A stretch of DNA of 64,000 nt from Catonia carolina (GCA_035578175.1 JAQMRL010000006.1:56151001-56215000), one strand, 5' to 3'; counted from the first letter of the stretch, positions 23,975-36,396 are shown. Numbers and translations: made by a program. The notes: generated by a model not told the origin, from the letters alone.

Positions 23975-25186
23975 AGTAACTTGCAATTCCTAATGAAAAA
24001 TAAATAATAATGCACGTAAGAACGATGCGAGACAATACGATGTCATAAGCGAACTGGTAGAATATTAAAACGATGACATGTTCTTTGTCAAAAATGTGGA
24101 GAGAAATTTATGGGTTTGAATTAGTCATGAAATTCAATAGTGAAATAACGAGTGAGTATACTAATATACTAGATAACAGATCATTAAAATTAAAATGTTC
24201 CTTTTAAGGGGGACTCCACGATGGTTTTAACTCAAAATTTCGAAATTTGGTCTTTTTGTTTTTCAATAGTTTAGGCCTAGATAGACCTGAAAAACATTAA
24301 ATAACGTCAAAAAAATATTTGTTTTTAATGAAAATATGAAGTTTTTGTCAGGTTTACACAGAAAAATTATCATGTTACGAAGAACGAATATTTTTCTATA
24401 CTGCTCGTTTTAGTACAAAGAGAATTTGCAAAGGGAATTTTAGTTTTTAAAATGTCTGCATCACGGTTTATAATATTCTCAGCTGTTGGTTTAGCTTTCT
24501 AAACCACTGTTGATAGGAAATTTACTTGTTTGTGTACATACTGTTTTGATTTGTGCCTTCTTGTTTCTTACCTTTTCCCGTAAGTTTAGATTTTTAACAT
24601 TGAGGTACATTTTTCTCAAAAACCAATTAACCTACCTGGCTGAAATTTTTACTCCAAAAATTAGTAATATATACGCAAAACACGTAGAAAGCAATTTGTA
24701 AAAGTTTTATGTTATTCGTAACTTTCTAAAAAAAATGATATGGTCCAAAGATTAAATTCAAAAAAATATCGTAGCTCTAGAAGAAACCCGACACCTATAG
24801 GGTGTAAAGTTTCATTTCCTTATCTTTTACCAGTCCTATGAAAAATGTACCTAAACTAGGAAATTTAACATTGGCGGGATACAAAGTACAGTCTTCCCTT
24901 AAAGTTCTCTTGTTTCAATATACTGATCAGCGGTAATACGTACATATATTTTGTAAACACGTATATTTATGAAAAAGAATGGAAATAAAGTAAACCGTTT
25001 GTATAAATTTATTGTTCAGTCGGCTACTTAAAATATGACTCATGATATGATTAACAGTTGATATGAATTAACAGTCTTATTTATAAAAATATTAAAATAC
25101 TTTTAAAAGTATTTTGTAGTTACTTTTTAATTAGCGTGTACAAATTTTTAAGTAATGCGCTTGCTCATTGACGTCATTATTTGTTG
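23975..25186. mobile_element. Second, inverted copy of the mariner-like MITE, itself interrupted
   Basis: The sequence from about 23975 to 24205 and 24903 to 25186 is the reverse complement of much of 23155-23590. For example, the block with GACAAAGAACATG and the terminal-side block ATGACGTCATTGAGCA have inverted partners. The outer terminal repeat is mostly lost. A TTAA-bounded segment (24205-24903) sits inside it. Confidence 0.65.
24206..24902. mobile_element. TTAA-bounded insertion of unknown family
   Basis: The segment is flanked by TTAA. It begins GGGGGACT and ends AGTCTTCCC, whose inverse is GGGAAGACT, giving short imperfect inverted ends. The right-end block AAAAATGTACCTAA recurs at 34478-34550 before another CCCCTTAA, so it is repetitive. 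The polarity (GGG at the start) is not that of classical piggyBac. Confidence 0.45.
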
Positions 25187-25225
25187 ACAGTAGGAGCAAA
25201 CTAAGGAGACTGCACTTTAGTTACA

Positions 25226-25402
25226 TTTACACGGATTTGAATATTAGACACTGGTTACTTTGATGGTTGGCTCAAATAACAGTATTCTTTCACGAATCGT
25301 TGGCCTGAATCTGTGCAAGGCTCATTTACACATTATACATATCATTGAGTTATGGGGTTGCTTATGTCCATAAATTGAACAGATTGCAACGTGCACACTT
25401 TA
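25226..25402 (+). repeat. Rep2 3' fragment
   Basis: Matches the downstream half of Rep2: GGATTTGAATATTAGACAC, TATGGGGTTGCTTATG, and the end GAACAGATTGCAACGTGCAC. Confidence 0.7.
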
Positions 25403-27425
25403 AAGATTATAAAAAAGAACTTTATGAATTTGCACCGTCTATATTCTCCTTTGGAATATACTGCGACAGTTTAGGACACTTACTTTTTAGGTGACTTGAA
25501 CCACCTGGAAAAGGACCAGTGTCACATGACTAAGGTAGTGCGTACACTTTGATTCTTTCGTATGAAGACAGGTTTTGTTTCTAAAAATTTCTTATACTGG
25601 TATACCGTTTTCGTTGAAAGATTCTAATCGAAATGTATTAAACATTAGATGATTTCTACCCAACACCAATTTACTATTCATGAGCGGTCTCTACTTTGTA
25701 GGACTTAAGAATACTCAGCTGCTGTATTGAAGGACAGCTTTTTAAGACGAAATTACGAAACATAATTTATTCTTGCTCGTGTGTTAAATCTTTGGACCAT
25801 GCTTTGCAATTATGTTATCAGTGTGTCTTGGTTAAATATTGTCTTAAATAAATCATTGAAGAACTTAATTCATTTCATATTTATTATAGTTCAAGTTTTA
25901 GAATGAATCCTTTTGTATTATTTATTATTTTCAGTAATTATATATTGGAAGATTTTTTAATAATAAAATCTTTTGTTTAAAACGATACGGACAATAGTCC
26001 ACATTGTTTCAGACTAACAAGCTCTCGTTTTTTGCCTTTTCTGAATAATCTGTACTATATATTTTTCCTAGTGGGGCAAAGCCCTCACTGACTGACTGAC
26101 TTACACATAAATCTCCTATTTGTGCAATAGATAGAAAGCTTAAATTTGGAAAGAATATTCCACTAAGGATAAATAGAAAAGTTAAACATAAACGATTTAG
26201 ATATTCCATCGTTACGAGGATGAAAATGGTGTTCAACTCTTAAAGCAATATTTATCGTTTACTAAGTTCCGGAGGAGTTAGGTGACTGAAACTAAGTGGA
26301 AATGTTAAGTAGAGTGACAATAAAAAAAATACATTTAATGAATTCAAAAATTTACTCGTAAGGGGTTGAAATGGGTGTTTTACCCTTAAATCAATATTTT
26401 TAGTTAACTCAGTTACAGACGAGTTAGGTGGAAATGTTACCTATATACTGCACCTAAATAATCACCCCTTAATGATTACAAAAATGTACCCGTAAGGGGT
26501 TGAAAGCTGTATTCAACCATTATTTTTTTAAAAATCAATATTTTTTATCAAGATCTGGACGAGGACTGAAACTCGGTGGGGGTGTCCAAATATATCAGAT
26601 TTTTCCAAACCAGTAAATATTATTTTTGATTTATTTATAACCTTAATTTAAAAATTATTGTAATGAAACCAAATTATACCTGGGTAAAGCTGGGACTGGC
26701 AGCTAATAATGATAACTATGATTTTTCAATTTTATAAAAGAAGAGGAAATAATTAGCTAAGGAATTATTTAAAAAAAAACTAAAAAAAAAACATAAAGGG
26801 TAAACTTTTAAAAAGATGAAATTATAATAATTATAGGTTATAATTTTAATAATTTAAAATTTATAAATTTAAATAATTTATATAAAAATTTAGGGGCAAA
26901 CCTTGTATTGCCCGATAGAGTGCAGAGACGTCTCGAACTAAATCTTCATTTCGACAGTCCCCTGCTGGACATTTCGCGTAGTGGGCACACGTATCTGGGC
27001 AAATAAAGAAAATAAAAGAAGGCGTTAAACATTTCAAATTATAATAAACTTTATTATTATTATTTTTATTTATTGTAACAGGTTATGCATTTTTTAGTAG
27101 GATATAGGTACTTAAATTTAAATGATGTGTTTGTAATAGATAGTTGATTGGAATTATTTTGCGCATGGAGTAATTTATGACAATGATGTAGGCTTATACC
27201 TACGGTTAATACAAAGATGATTTAAGCTAATGTTATTAAAGTAAACCGTTCATGATAGATAACAAAATAAATAAATAAATAAATAAACAAGCCTAGTTTT
27301 ATGTAATCAAACAGTAGACTACATGAACATAGGATACAAAATTAACTAAAGTTTTCATGAAAAATTAATGAATAAACCACTAGCAATTTAAACAGTTTTA
27401 ATTCTGTAACACAGAGGGAAAGGGC
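25403..27425. other. Intronic DNA with an unidentified repeat
   Basis: The block CAAAGCCCTCACTGACTGACTGAC (near 26078) followed by AGGGGTTGAAA-type repeats (26359 and 26496) looks like a diverged transposon with internal direct repeats. I see no gene. Confidence 0.4.
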
Positions 27426-27936
27426 GTTAACTCCAATTTTGGCAAAATTAAGTAAAAACTGTTTTTAAAATCAGAAAGATATGCTGGAATTTTATAGTGG
27501 AAATGCAAGATTTTTTGTAAAATGAGTAAATTTACTTTAAACTGAGTACTTAGTAAATTTTGAAATTTTTTCAAACGTTGTATACAAAATGTTGCTTCTT
27601 TATAAATCTAGTGTTAGCACTAGGTATTAAACTAAAGGGTTTTTTTTATAAAATCGCCTTATATTGGAGTTAACACTAATATAGAACGCTAAAAATTGAC
27701 AAAACGCATCAAGCGGTTAAGGTATTAAGTTCTGTTTAGATGCGAAGGAGTAAAAGAAGTTGACAAAGTTATGAAATAATAAATATGTAGATAAGAAACA
27801 TTTTCTGTAGAAATCGGGAGTAAATTTAAAGTTTTTAACATCTAAACTTACTGAAATTTTGTTACCTACAATAATGAAAAGAAAATATTTCTACTTTTTG
27901 GCTTTCCTGAAATATCACCAAATTGGAGTTAACACC
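27426..27936. repeat. Segment bounded by inverted GTTAACTCCAATTT motifs
   Basis: GTTAACTCCAATTTT at 27426 and its inverse AATTGGAGTTAAC at 27921 bound about 510 bp. A third inverted copy (ATTGGAGTTAAC) is at 27663. It could be a small inverted-repeat element; the family is not recognised. Confidence 0.35.
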
Positions 27937-28254
27937 TTTTACTTCTTAGGTAAAGAATTCATTGTGTTATAATTCTGAAATGATGGTAATCTGTACTGAA
28001 AAATTATTTTAAATATATTTTTCCTCAAACAGATATGTAGATTAGATGATAAAATTAGTTATGGTGATATTATCGTAATAAATATAATAAGGCGGAAGTT
28101 ATTCAAATAGAATACGGATTGAGCTTTTAAGCTCAAAAAAACTCTTATTACTTATATTAATTTTTAATTGAATTGTTTCATGGCGACTCGTATGTATGGT
28201 AGTTTTAGATTGTTGTGATCAGTTCCGTGTTTTTTGTATTAAGGAAAGCCCGTT

Positions 28255-28390
28255 ATGAGTCACAGTAATCAAGACTAAAATGACTGTAAATAAGCAATAT
28301 TGCTTGTTATTTTTTTCTTTCTTGTTTACCATGTCCTCTCAAGACAAGCAAAGTCTTCTCCTGTTTTGTAGTCCGGCTTGTGTTTTTCAA
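28255..28390 (+). repeat. Copy of the sequence at the right edge of the palindrome
   Basis: The block from CACAGTAATCAAGACTA through TGTCCTCTCAAGACAAG to TAGTCCGGCTT matches 31512-31628 in the same orientation. It therefore belongs to the same repeat family as the palindrome's outer end. Confidence 0.75.
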
Positions 28391-28645
28391 GAAATTTTCC
28401 ATAATTTCAAATATAGTATAAGTTACTCCTTGATAACAAACATTAAAAACAGCACTTGACGACACAATGCGGAAAAATTGAAAGATTTGATAACTTCAAG
28501 TACTTTGGGGAGATAATACCAAAACCAAGACTTTGGGGGAGATAAAAACCAGCGAAAAGTAAGCGAAAACAACAGACGAGGAAAGACGGCCGGTGCACTC
28601 CGAGGAAATCACCACTTGTGTAAGAAGAAAGCATTCTCAAGACAA

Positions 28646-28735
28646 GTGATAAGAAACAGAACTATTTTTTGTAGCCGTGAAGCTTGCAGATCGAGTGTAA
28701 ATAGTTTAACACTCTACCTACCGGTTATTGGCAAA
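28646..28735 (-). repeat. Rep1 head fragment
   Basis: Only the 5' head of Rep1 is present in reverse (AAGAAACAGAACTATTTT, GCAGATCGAGTGTAAAT, AACACTCTACCTACC). Confidence 0.65.
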
Positions 28736-29922
28736 GATATGCCGATATACATTACAGCATAATTTGAAATTGATTCCATTGAAAAGTTTACCGTATAAAT
28801 ATGAATGTTGCTACGACATCAGATTTCAATAGAAACAGTGGAGAAAATGCGAGAATGTGTGTATAAGTTTAAAGGATCTGAATTGATGATGTTAATTTAT
28901 AGCTTAATATCATTTCCCCATTTCCATTACTAATCAGCTCTAGTTGGTGGCGTGTTATGTTATGTAAAGGTGGAAGATGAGAAGAGGAAAAGGGGGATTT
29001 AAGGCACGGTTTGGGTAGGGGGGGATTGTAAAGGGAACCAAAACCGACTACTAACCGTCTACGATGATTTAATAACACCCCCTCCCCTTATAACCTTAAG
29101 TTATGTAATTTAATAGAGTGGTTAAAACCATTCATAAACATAATACATTAGTTACGTATATTATCAAACACGTACACTATGTAGAATTAAGTGAAGTTGT
29201 GATGAAATTCATTGCTAATATTAATTGATAAAAATATTAAATCAATTCATCTAAAGATCTAAAGAACTTGTGGTACAAAATTTATAAACATTGTCAACAT
29301 CCTTTTTTTGTCTTTAATTTCTATTACGGTACATTGGCTGCACAACTTCCGTACAATGATAATTAAATGGCGATGAGAATTTCATTTTAAGGAGAAGAGG
29401 TACCCAGTGATACATTCTCCGTTTAAAACTATGGGTATTGCCCGTTATTCAGACTAAGAGGTCTCTACTCCATTTTCGCTTTAGACGTCGCACAGTTGGG
29501 AAGTCCTTGTAGCTAGATCACGGGCTAGTTGTTTGGCTTATCATCTAGTCTTTCATGAAATGTACTATACAAGGACGCGGTTAACTCCTTTACTGTCGGA
29601 ATTTTGAAATTGTCGTGGAGGGTTTTATTGGTTACATAACACGGAGCGCCAAAAGCAAGTCCTAAGAATTTTGATTGAAAGGCCTGGATCGACTTTAAAT
29701 TACTCTCTACCGCTAATCAACAACTAAATATTATATTACAATACTGATAGTTTTGCCTCTAAGGGAAGTAGTGCAAAGGGGACCAAACAAAAAATCTTTT
29801 ATTATTTACATTATTTGATTATTTAAAATTCCCTTTAAAATGGTGGTACTTTTATATAACAAAAAGAGGGATATAACTTGTATTATTTCACTTTTTCTGC
29901 AGTAACATTTTATGTAGCCTAC

Positions 29923-31626
29923 TATCGGTTTCATAATCATAGACACCCGAGTTTGAACCCTTGCATCTCCAGAACTATGAGTCGGATTTGAATGTATTTT
30001 ACATAAAAATTTAGCTCATTTTATTCTGCGTTTACAGTCATTCTAGTCTTGATTACTGTGACTCATATTATTATTAGTAGTAGTAATTGTAGTTACTGCA
30101 ATTTTTCGTTACATTTATGCAGCCATATTTCATTCCAAACTGTACATATTGTTCTTAAATGTACAAGCTGTTGTTTAAATAATTATATATCAGACACTTG
30201 CTACTACTATCGGTTTTATAATCATAGCCACCCGAGTTTGAACCCTTGCATCTCCAATACTATGAGTCGGATTTGAATGTATTTTACATCAAAATTTAGC
30301 TCATTTTATTCTGTGTTGACCCTTAATAGTCCTATATTTTTAATATTGTTTAAAAATTCCCATATCGAGATTGAAAGACAAAAAGATCCGTTTTTCTTGA
30401 TACCACAACAAATTTCATGCTTTTAGAGGCGTCTAACTCGATAAGTATTTGACCGAAAAGTTTGAAATTTTAACACAACATAGAAAATTATATTCGTACA
30501 GGGTATACGACCTTTCAAAATCGTAAGTTATTTAAATTTTGATTAATTAACAATAGTCTGAACCCTTGCTAACTCTGTAACCACTCGATCGTTCGGCACG
30601 GTCAAACTATCGTTTTATTCAGCGTAAAAACTTAGTAAAAATATGTAAATAACATGAAATATCGATTGGCCAATGTTGTGGCAGAAGTTTTAGAATTTTG
30701 AAAAATAGACTGATTAATGCAGGAGTGGGCGCTACTATCCATTTTGCCTGAATCTAACTGTATACTTGAACTAACAATGCAGTCTGTCAGTTCTGTTCAG
30801 GTAGACAGTCCGTTAGGATGACGCGTACAAAAACTAGCAACATGTATAGTAACACCCACCCCCTCATTGCCCGTCTATTGTTCAAAATTCTACCACAACA
30901 TTGACCAATCGATATTTCATGTTATTAACATTTATCTTTTAAGTTTTTTACGCTGAATTAACGATGGTTTGCCCGTGCCAAACGATCGAGCGGTTTCCGA
31001 GTTAGCAAGGGTTCAGAATATTGTTAATAAATCAAAATTTAAATAACTTACGATTTTGAAATGTCGTATACCCTGTACGAATATAATTTCTGTTGTATTA
31101 AAATTTCAAACTTTCTGGTCAAATACTTATCGAGTTACACGCCTCTAAACGCATGAAATTTGTTGTGGTATCAAGAAAACCGGGTCTTTTTGTCTTTCAA
31201 CCTCGATATGACAATTTTTAAACAACATTAAGGATATAGGTTTATTAAGGGTCAACGCAGAATAAAATGAGCTAAATTTTGATGTAAAATATATTCAAAT
31301 CCGACTCATAGTTTTGGAGATACAAGGGTTCAAACTCGGGTGGCTATGATTATAAAACTGATAGTAGTAGTGGTGTCTGATATATAATTATTTAAACAAC
31401 AGCTTGTACATTTAAGAACAATATGTACAGTTTGGAATGAAATATGGCTGCATAAATGTAACGAAAAATTTCAGTAACTACAATAATTACTACTACTAAT
31501 AATAATATGAGCACAGTAATCAAGACTAGAATGACTGTAAACAAGCAATATTGCTTGGTTTTATTCTTTTTATTTATCATGTCCTCTCAAGACAAGCCAA
31601 GTCTTCTCCTGTTTTGTAATCCGGCT
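29923..31626. repeat. 1.5-kb near-perfect palindrome (fold-back element)
   Basis: The left arm (about 30034-30731) and right arm (about 30851-31543) are inverted repeats of nearly 700 bp around a spacer of about 120 bp. Sampled blocks agree at over 90 percent, for example around GGTATACGACCTTTC on the left and CGTATACCCTG on the right. A direct repeat of the outer-left block (29923-30034 versus 30207-30316) extends it. No coding frame is seen. It could be a fold-back transposon or two inverted copies of an unknown element. Confidence 0.88.
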
Positions 31627-32810
31627 TTTTCTTTCAATTTTTCTTTATGTCTTTGGCTTACTTATTAGCCAAATATTAATACAAGTGCCAATTTCTTAGT
31701 TACTCTTATCTTTAAAATGGAATGGCCGAAAATCTAATTTTCTCACATGAAATTGTACTTTTCTCTCAAATCCTACTTCAGATAGTGTGAAATTTTTATA
31801 GTGTATTCGTTGCAGTAAGACGTAACTTTTAAGGTATCTAAAGGTAAAAATATTGCATAAAAGATAGGAAAGAAATTATTATTGATTTTTTCAAATCCAT
31901 GAAAAACAACCATTATAAAAAATAATAACGATTACAATTACGCATAAAACATAGAATACATATAAAGGGCTTACGGGGAACAGCTCAGTCACAATTTTTG
32001 TAAAATCGGGGTTTTCTCCCATCTGTTAGATAATTCTATGAATTGTTTTCTCAAATCGTTTTTGGTAAACAAAGGTTATGTTCAATGTAATACCAATTTG
32101 AAAATATAGTCTGCAAGGGAACAGCAGGCTTAGTCCATCTATGTTACGGATGAACAGGCCAAGTCACAGCTAAAATATTTTATTCTATGATTAAACACGA
32201 CTTGACAACGAAAATGTAACTGTAAACAAAACCAAATAACTTCAGAAAATCTAAAAAAATTCCTAAAAGCGGTCAAAAAAATAAAAAATACTTTTCTTTA
32301 TTCGTGTTGAGCATTCCAATTTTTTTAATTAAATTTTTAATATCAAGATGTTATCTTAAGAAAAATTTGGAATATTAAAATTAACAAAGTTATATTACGT
32401 ACGTATATATATGTCGATTACACATTTATAAAAATAAATAACTTTTATTAAGTTCATTAATATCATGACTTCATTTATTTTGAACTGATATACAGGTGAA
32501 AAACAGACTAAGTCAAAGGACTGAGCCTATTTTCCATGATTTCTTTTGTAGTGTGAAGAGTTTTATAATTTTTTGTAACTTCTATGTGAGTTCATTTGGT
32601 TATAAACCAACCAAAATATTATCTCAGTATCTGTGGCGTATGCTAAATTATTAATATAAAGAAAAACAATATAAAAATAGAGTAGTTGTGTACTTGGAAA
32701 GTTTAAAAATCGTTTCCTGAAAAATTTGTTTAATATGAATGACCCTTTTCTTCTCGTGAGCCCTTCATATCTTAAAGTGTAGAGAAAATATTAGTTTCAT
32801 AAAAAAAATT
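31627..32810. other. Intronic AT-rich DNA
   Basis: No gene or repeat end was recognised between the palindrome and the inverted Rep1 pair. Confidence 0.45.
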
Positions 32811-33430
32811 GCCCATAACGGGGAGGTGGAGTGTTAAATTAATTGGACTCGATCTGTCTGTTCCAGGGCTACAAAAAATAGTTCTGTTTCTTTTCATATA
32901 CGAGTTAGCCAATTATGACTGAACTATTTAAGAACAGAAGAGGTAGAGGTGTAAAAGACACGAATCAGAGTTATCTCCTCTGAAAGTAATGAATTTCACT
33001 ATACAGCCCAATATCTATGTATTTTCTAAAGAATCTTTTCTAAACAACTTTGTTGTTTAGGTCCAAAAGCCTGATTTGAACCACTTGAGGCTTTACTAAG
33101 TAAAACGAGAAGTAAGTTGGTTTTTTATTGCCTTCCTTGCTGAGTGAAAAGTAGCTTATGCTTATCAGCATGCACTCCGAAAAGCATCTGCTTTCAACCT
33201 TGTAAATGATTCCTGCACTTCATTCACCATAGGGTCTGACTGTAAATTAAATACATTAAGCTCAAAGGAGATAACTCTGACTAGTGTCTTTTACACCTAT
33301 TGCTATTCTCTTCTTAAATGGTTCAGCTGTATAATTGACTGACCATGTGATAAGACACAGAACTATTTTTGTAGCCCTGGAACAAGAAGATCAAGTGCAA
33401 ATAATTTAACACTCCACCTGCCTGGTAAAG
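32811..33430. repeat. Two Rep1 copies in inverted orientation
   Basis: A plus-strand copy (32811-33008, head to CTATACAGCCCA) and a minus-strand copy (about 33049-33430) are separated by about 40 bp. The arms can pair over the shared 5' portion of Rep1. The minus copy is longer and carries the TTGTTGTTTAGG tail side. Confidence 0.8.
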
Positions 33431-33769
33431 GGGATTCTCTGACTTATTGTCTGAAATTATTGCCTTAAATAGCAATTGAAAATTCTGTCCTCTACAACCC
33501 TTGACCCTCCTTAAAAAATGCATCTCCCTAGCTTCCAATTTCCGTTTATTTCCCCTTGTAACAGCCCAGGTTTTGTTGTCATTAAAAAAAATCGGAAATG
33601 ACGTTAAATTGTAAAATCTCATCAATGTATATCAGAAAGCCTTTTTCTTCAGATTAGACCTAGTTACAATCGTTTCGCATATAATCTGAAAAATTACGAA
33701 TTAAAGCTCTTTTTAATATTTCAAAGTAAAAGAAAATTTAAAACATCTAATGTGGAACACATACCTTTC

Positions 33770-34840
33770 TCTTGCCAATTTAAGCAATGAAAACGTAACT
33801 TAATTTTAATCATGAATGGATGACGCTAAATGAAAATCAACTTGTTTAACTTTTATTTTATGACTAAATATGAAAAATCAATAATTGACACTAAAGACTC
33901 TGTAGAAAGAAAAGATTGAAATAAAAATGGAAGATATTTTAATTTTTTATAACTTAATTAGACAGTCTTGCCGTAAAATACATAGAACTTTATTAAGGTC
34001 AAAATATTTAAGAAAAACTATTACGAGAGCACAACCCCAGGAATCAGCAGACATGCCGCTTATTCCATTTTGTAGAGCCCAAAAATGTAGAAAAAGAGGC
34101 GATTAACCCACCGGGTCCGTCTTCGTAGAAATAAAGTCGTCACCGCGAGTCAGTTCTTTAACAGCTGATTTTTGGAAACGAAAGTTCCTGGTTCAAATCT
34201 TAGTAAAGGAAGTACTTTTATACGGATTTAAATAATAGAGAGCGGTTAACGTTGTACTTTGATGGTTGGGGTTCAATTAACCATAATCTCTCAGGAATGG
34301 TCGGCCTGGGTCTGTACAAGACTGCACCTCATTTACACGTCATATATGTGTAAATTTTTAGAAAACTTTTTTTAGATTGGATGAAGATAAATGAAAAACC
34401 TCTAGGGCAAAATAAATTTGTAAAAAGTTACTGTATATAGGTGTGCCAAAGCTCTACTTTGTAGGTTTAACTGTTCCTACAAAAAATGTACCTAAGTTAG
34501 TATTGCAGGTTTAGGAATGAAAAGGTTTAGGTCTGCTCCCCTTAAGAAAATTGAAAAAGAGTAAAAAAAACACATGGAAAACCTATTTCTTCCGGTTGAC
34601 TAACTTTGATGAAAATGTTCATGTCGGGTCTCTTCCCGATACCTAACTTATGTTCCAAGTTTCAACGTGCTACAATTTTCCGTTTATGAATTATTTTATT
34701 CATACACAGAGAGACAAGACGTAAAACGACCGACAGACACACGCAAATACATGTTTTTGGACTCAAGGGACCTGAAAATCTGTATTTCTATACGCTATTT
34801 CACGTCCAGAATGCAGTACAGCTCTTATGAGAACCCGTTG
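33770..34840 (-). repeat. Rep3 copy interrupted by Rep2 and another segment
   Basis: The reverse Rep3 left part is 33770-34096 (TTTCTCTTGCCAATT end) and the right part 34556-34840 (TTCCGGTTGACTAACTTTG). Between them lie Rep2 and a CCCCTTAA-ended segment related to 24206-24902. Confidence 0.72.
34104..34345 (+). repeat. Rep2 copy inserted in Rep3
   Basis: The copy starts at CACCGGGTCCGTCTTCGTAG, keeps GGTTCAAATC and GGTCGGCCTGGGTCTGTAC, and ends near CACGTCATATATG. Rep3 sequence lies on both sides (33770-34096 and from 34556). Confidence 0.7.
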
Positions 34841-35445
34841 TGTTATCAGGCGTACGGAAAACATCAGGCACAGCCAATACAATAACTCTCCTACACTGGC
34901 AACATCCAAGTTTTGGGCAAAAAGTTTTAGAGTTTCGCTTACTACGTTCTAATAAGCTCATTTCTAATCAAAAAAATATGAAAAAATTACTTTCACTTCC
35001 AAATTAATTGTATTTTATTACACTATAAAGAAATATGAAGTCACATGTTGGACGCCAACAAAAATAATAAAGTTTGAAAAAATCACTGATTCGAATGCAG
35101 GTCAAAGATAATAGGTAATGGATCGTGTTTTGTATTCCAAGAATCTCTGAATCATTTTGACACCTGTGTCAAAATACCACTTGTACCAAATAATACATTT
35201 TATGTTTAACCCCGACGGAAAAAGTGGGGGGGGGCTAAAACAAGAAATAATTGCTTTTTTCGTAATTGCCTACGAAGATTTAATCAATAACAGCTATTCT
35301 TTACTTTAAAATAATCAAAAAGACAATTAAACTGATAAATAATTCCATTAGGTACTATAATAATTGTCCGTACCTGATATTTAAAACAGTACAAAATATA
35401 TATATATATATTTTTTTAATTCCTAGTATGTGTTGTACATTGCAA

Positions 35446-35912
35446 TCAGTTCAATTCAGAACAATAAGTAACCCCATGACTCAATAAGACGAGGATGATA
35501 TGTATGACGTGTAAATGAGGTGTAGTCTTGTACAGACTCAGGCCGAAAATTCCTGAGAGAGTATGGTTAATTGAACCCCAACCATCAAAGTACACCGGTA
35601 ACCACTGTCTAGCATTCAAATTCGTATAAAAGTAACTACCTTTACTAGGATTTTGGCGTAGTTGGTAGCGTGCTCGCCTCTCATCATACGGACTTGGGTT
35701 CGAATCCCATTCAGGCACGGCATATTTTCATACGTTACAAAAAATTCATTTCATCCTTCACCGTCTGCATTAGCAGTAATTGCAGAACAGTCGGACGTTA
35801 AACAAAAAAAAAAATTACTAGGATTTGAACCAGGAACCTTCGTCCCCGACCCGGAAATCAGCTGTTAAACAGCTGATTTTGACGACGACTTTACCTCTAG
35901 ACCAACCCGGAG
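35446..35912 (-). repeat. Rep2 copy split by a tRNA-derived SINE
   Basis: The reverse Rep2 runs from CAATCAGTTCAATTCAGAAC to GACCAACCCGG. It is interrupted at its TTTACTAGGATTTGAACC segment by the 161-bp SINE at 35654-35814. Confidence 0.85.
35654..35814 (+). mobile_element. tRNA-derived SINE with poly(A) tail and 12-bp target duplication
   Basis: The head has a Pol III A box (TAGTTGGTAGCG) and B box (GGTTCGAATCCC) spaced as in a tRNA. A short body and a run of A follow. Identical TTACTAGGATTT flanks both ends (35642-35653 and 35815-35826). The acceptor stem is not closed at the 5' side, so this is a SINE and not a tRNA gene. Confidence 0.85.
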
Positions 35913-36119
35913 GGTTACTAAATATTAAGTAAGTTTTCGTATACGTTATTGAATAGGAGTTTGTAAATAAGACCGTGTTGTGGCACTGAGTCGATATTTT
36001 TACTTAGTGTAGTAGCGCTCAAACCCCCATATGAAATACATTGCTTATGGACTTCCCGTCCTACATTCTGAACGTGAAATCAACTATAGTGACATAGAAA
36101 TAATTTGTTATATTGTTAT

Positions 36120-36396
36120 TGTGTATATAAGAGAGCAGATGCAGGCAAAAGAAACAATACTAAGTAGCATTGGGAGGAATCAGGTAAAATGGTATGGCCA
36201 CCTTTGTCGAATGAATACGGAGAGAATACCATTGAAAATCTTTGAATGGACTCCAAACCAGCATCAGAAGCGGGGTAGGCCAAGGAAAATATGGATGACC
36301 AATGTTCGACAGGAGATGGAAGGTAGAGGATTGCGAGAGGGGGACTGGAGAGATAGGGAGCGATGGCGGAAGGGATGCGAGAAGCGACTCTAAGGT
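36120..36396 (+). pseudogene. LINE RT C-terminal tail
   Basis: The frame encodes MQAKETILSSIGRNQVKWYG, HLCRMNTERIPLKIFEWTPN, then KRGRPRKIW and a basic end RERWRKGCEKRL with stop. This is the conserved carboxy tail of an arthropod endonuclease-RT LINE (WYGHLCRM ... GRPRK.W). Upstream RT domains are missing. A Rep1 copy follows directly. Confidence 0.75.

Noticed and set aside
35654..35730. A tRNA gene at the A/B-box pair
   Set aside because: The acceptor stem is not closed, the unit has a body, an A tail and an exact target duplication, so it is a SINE.
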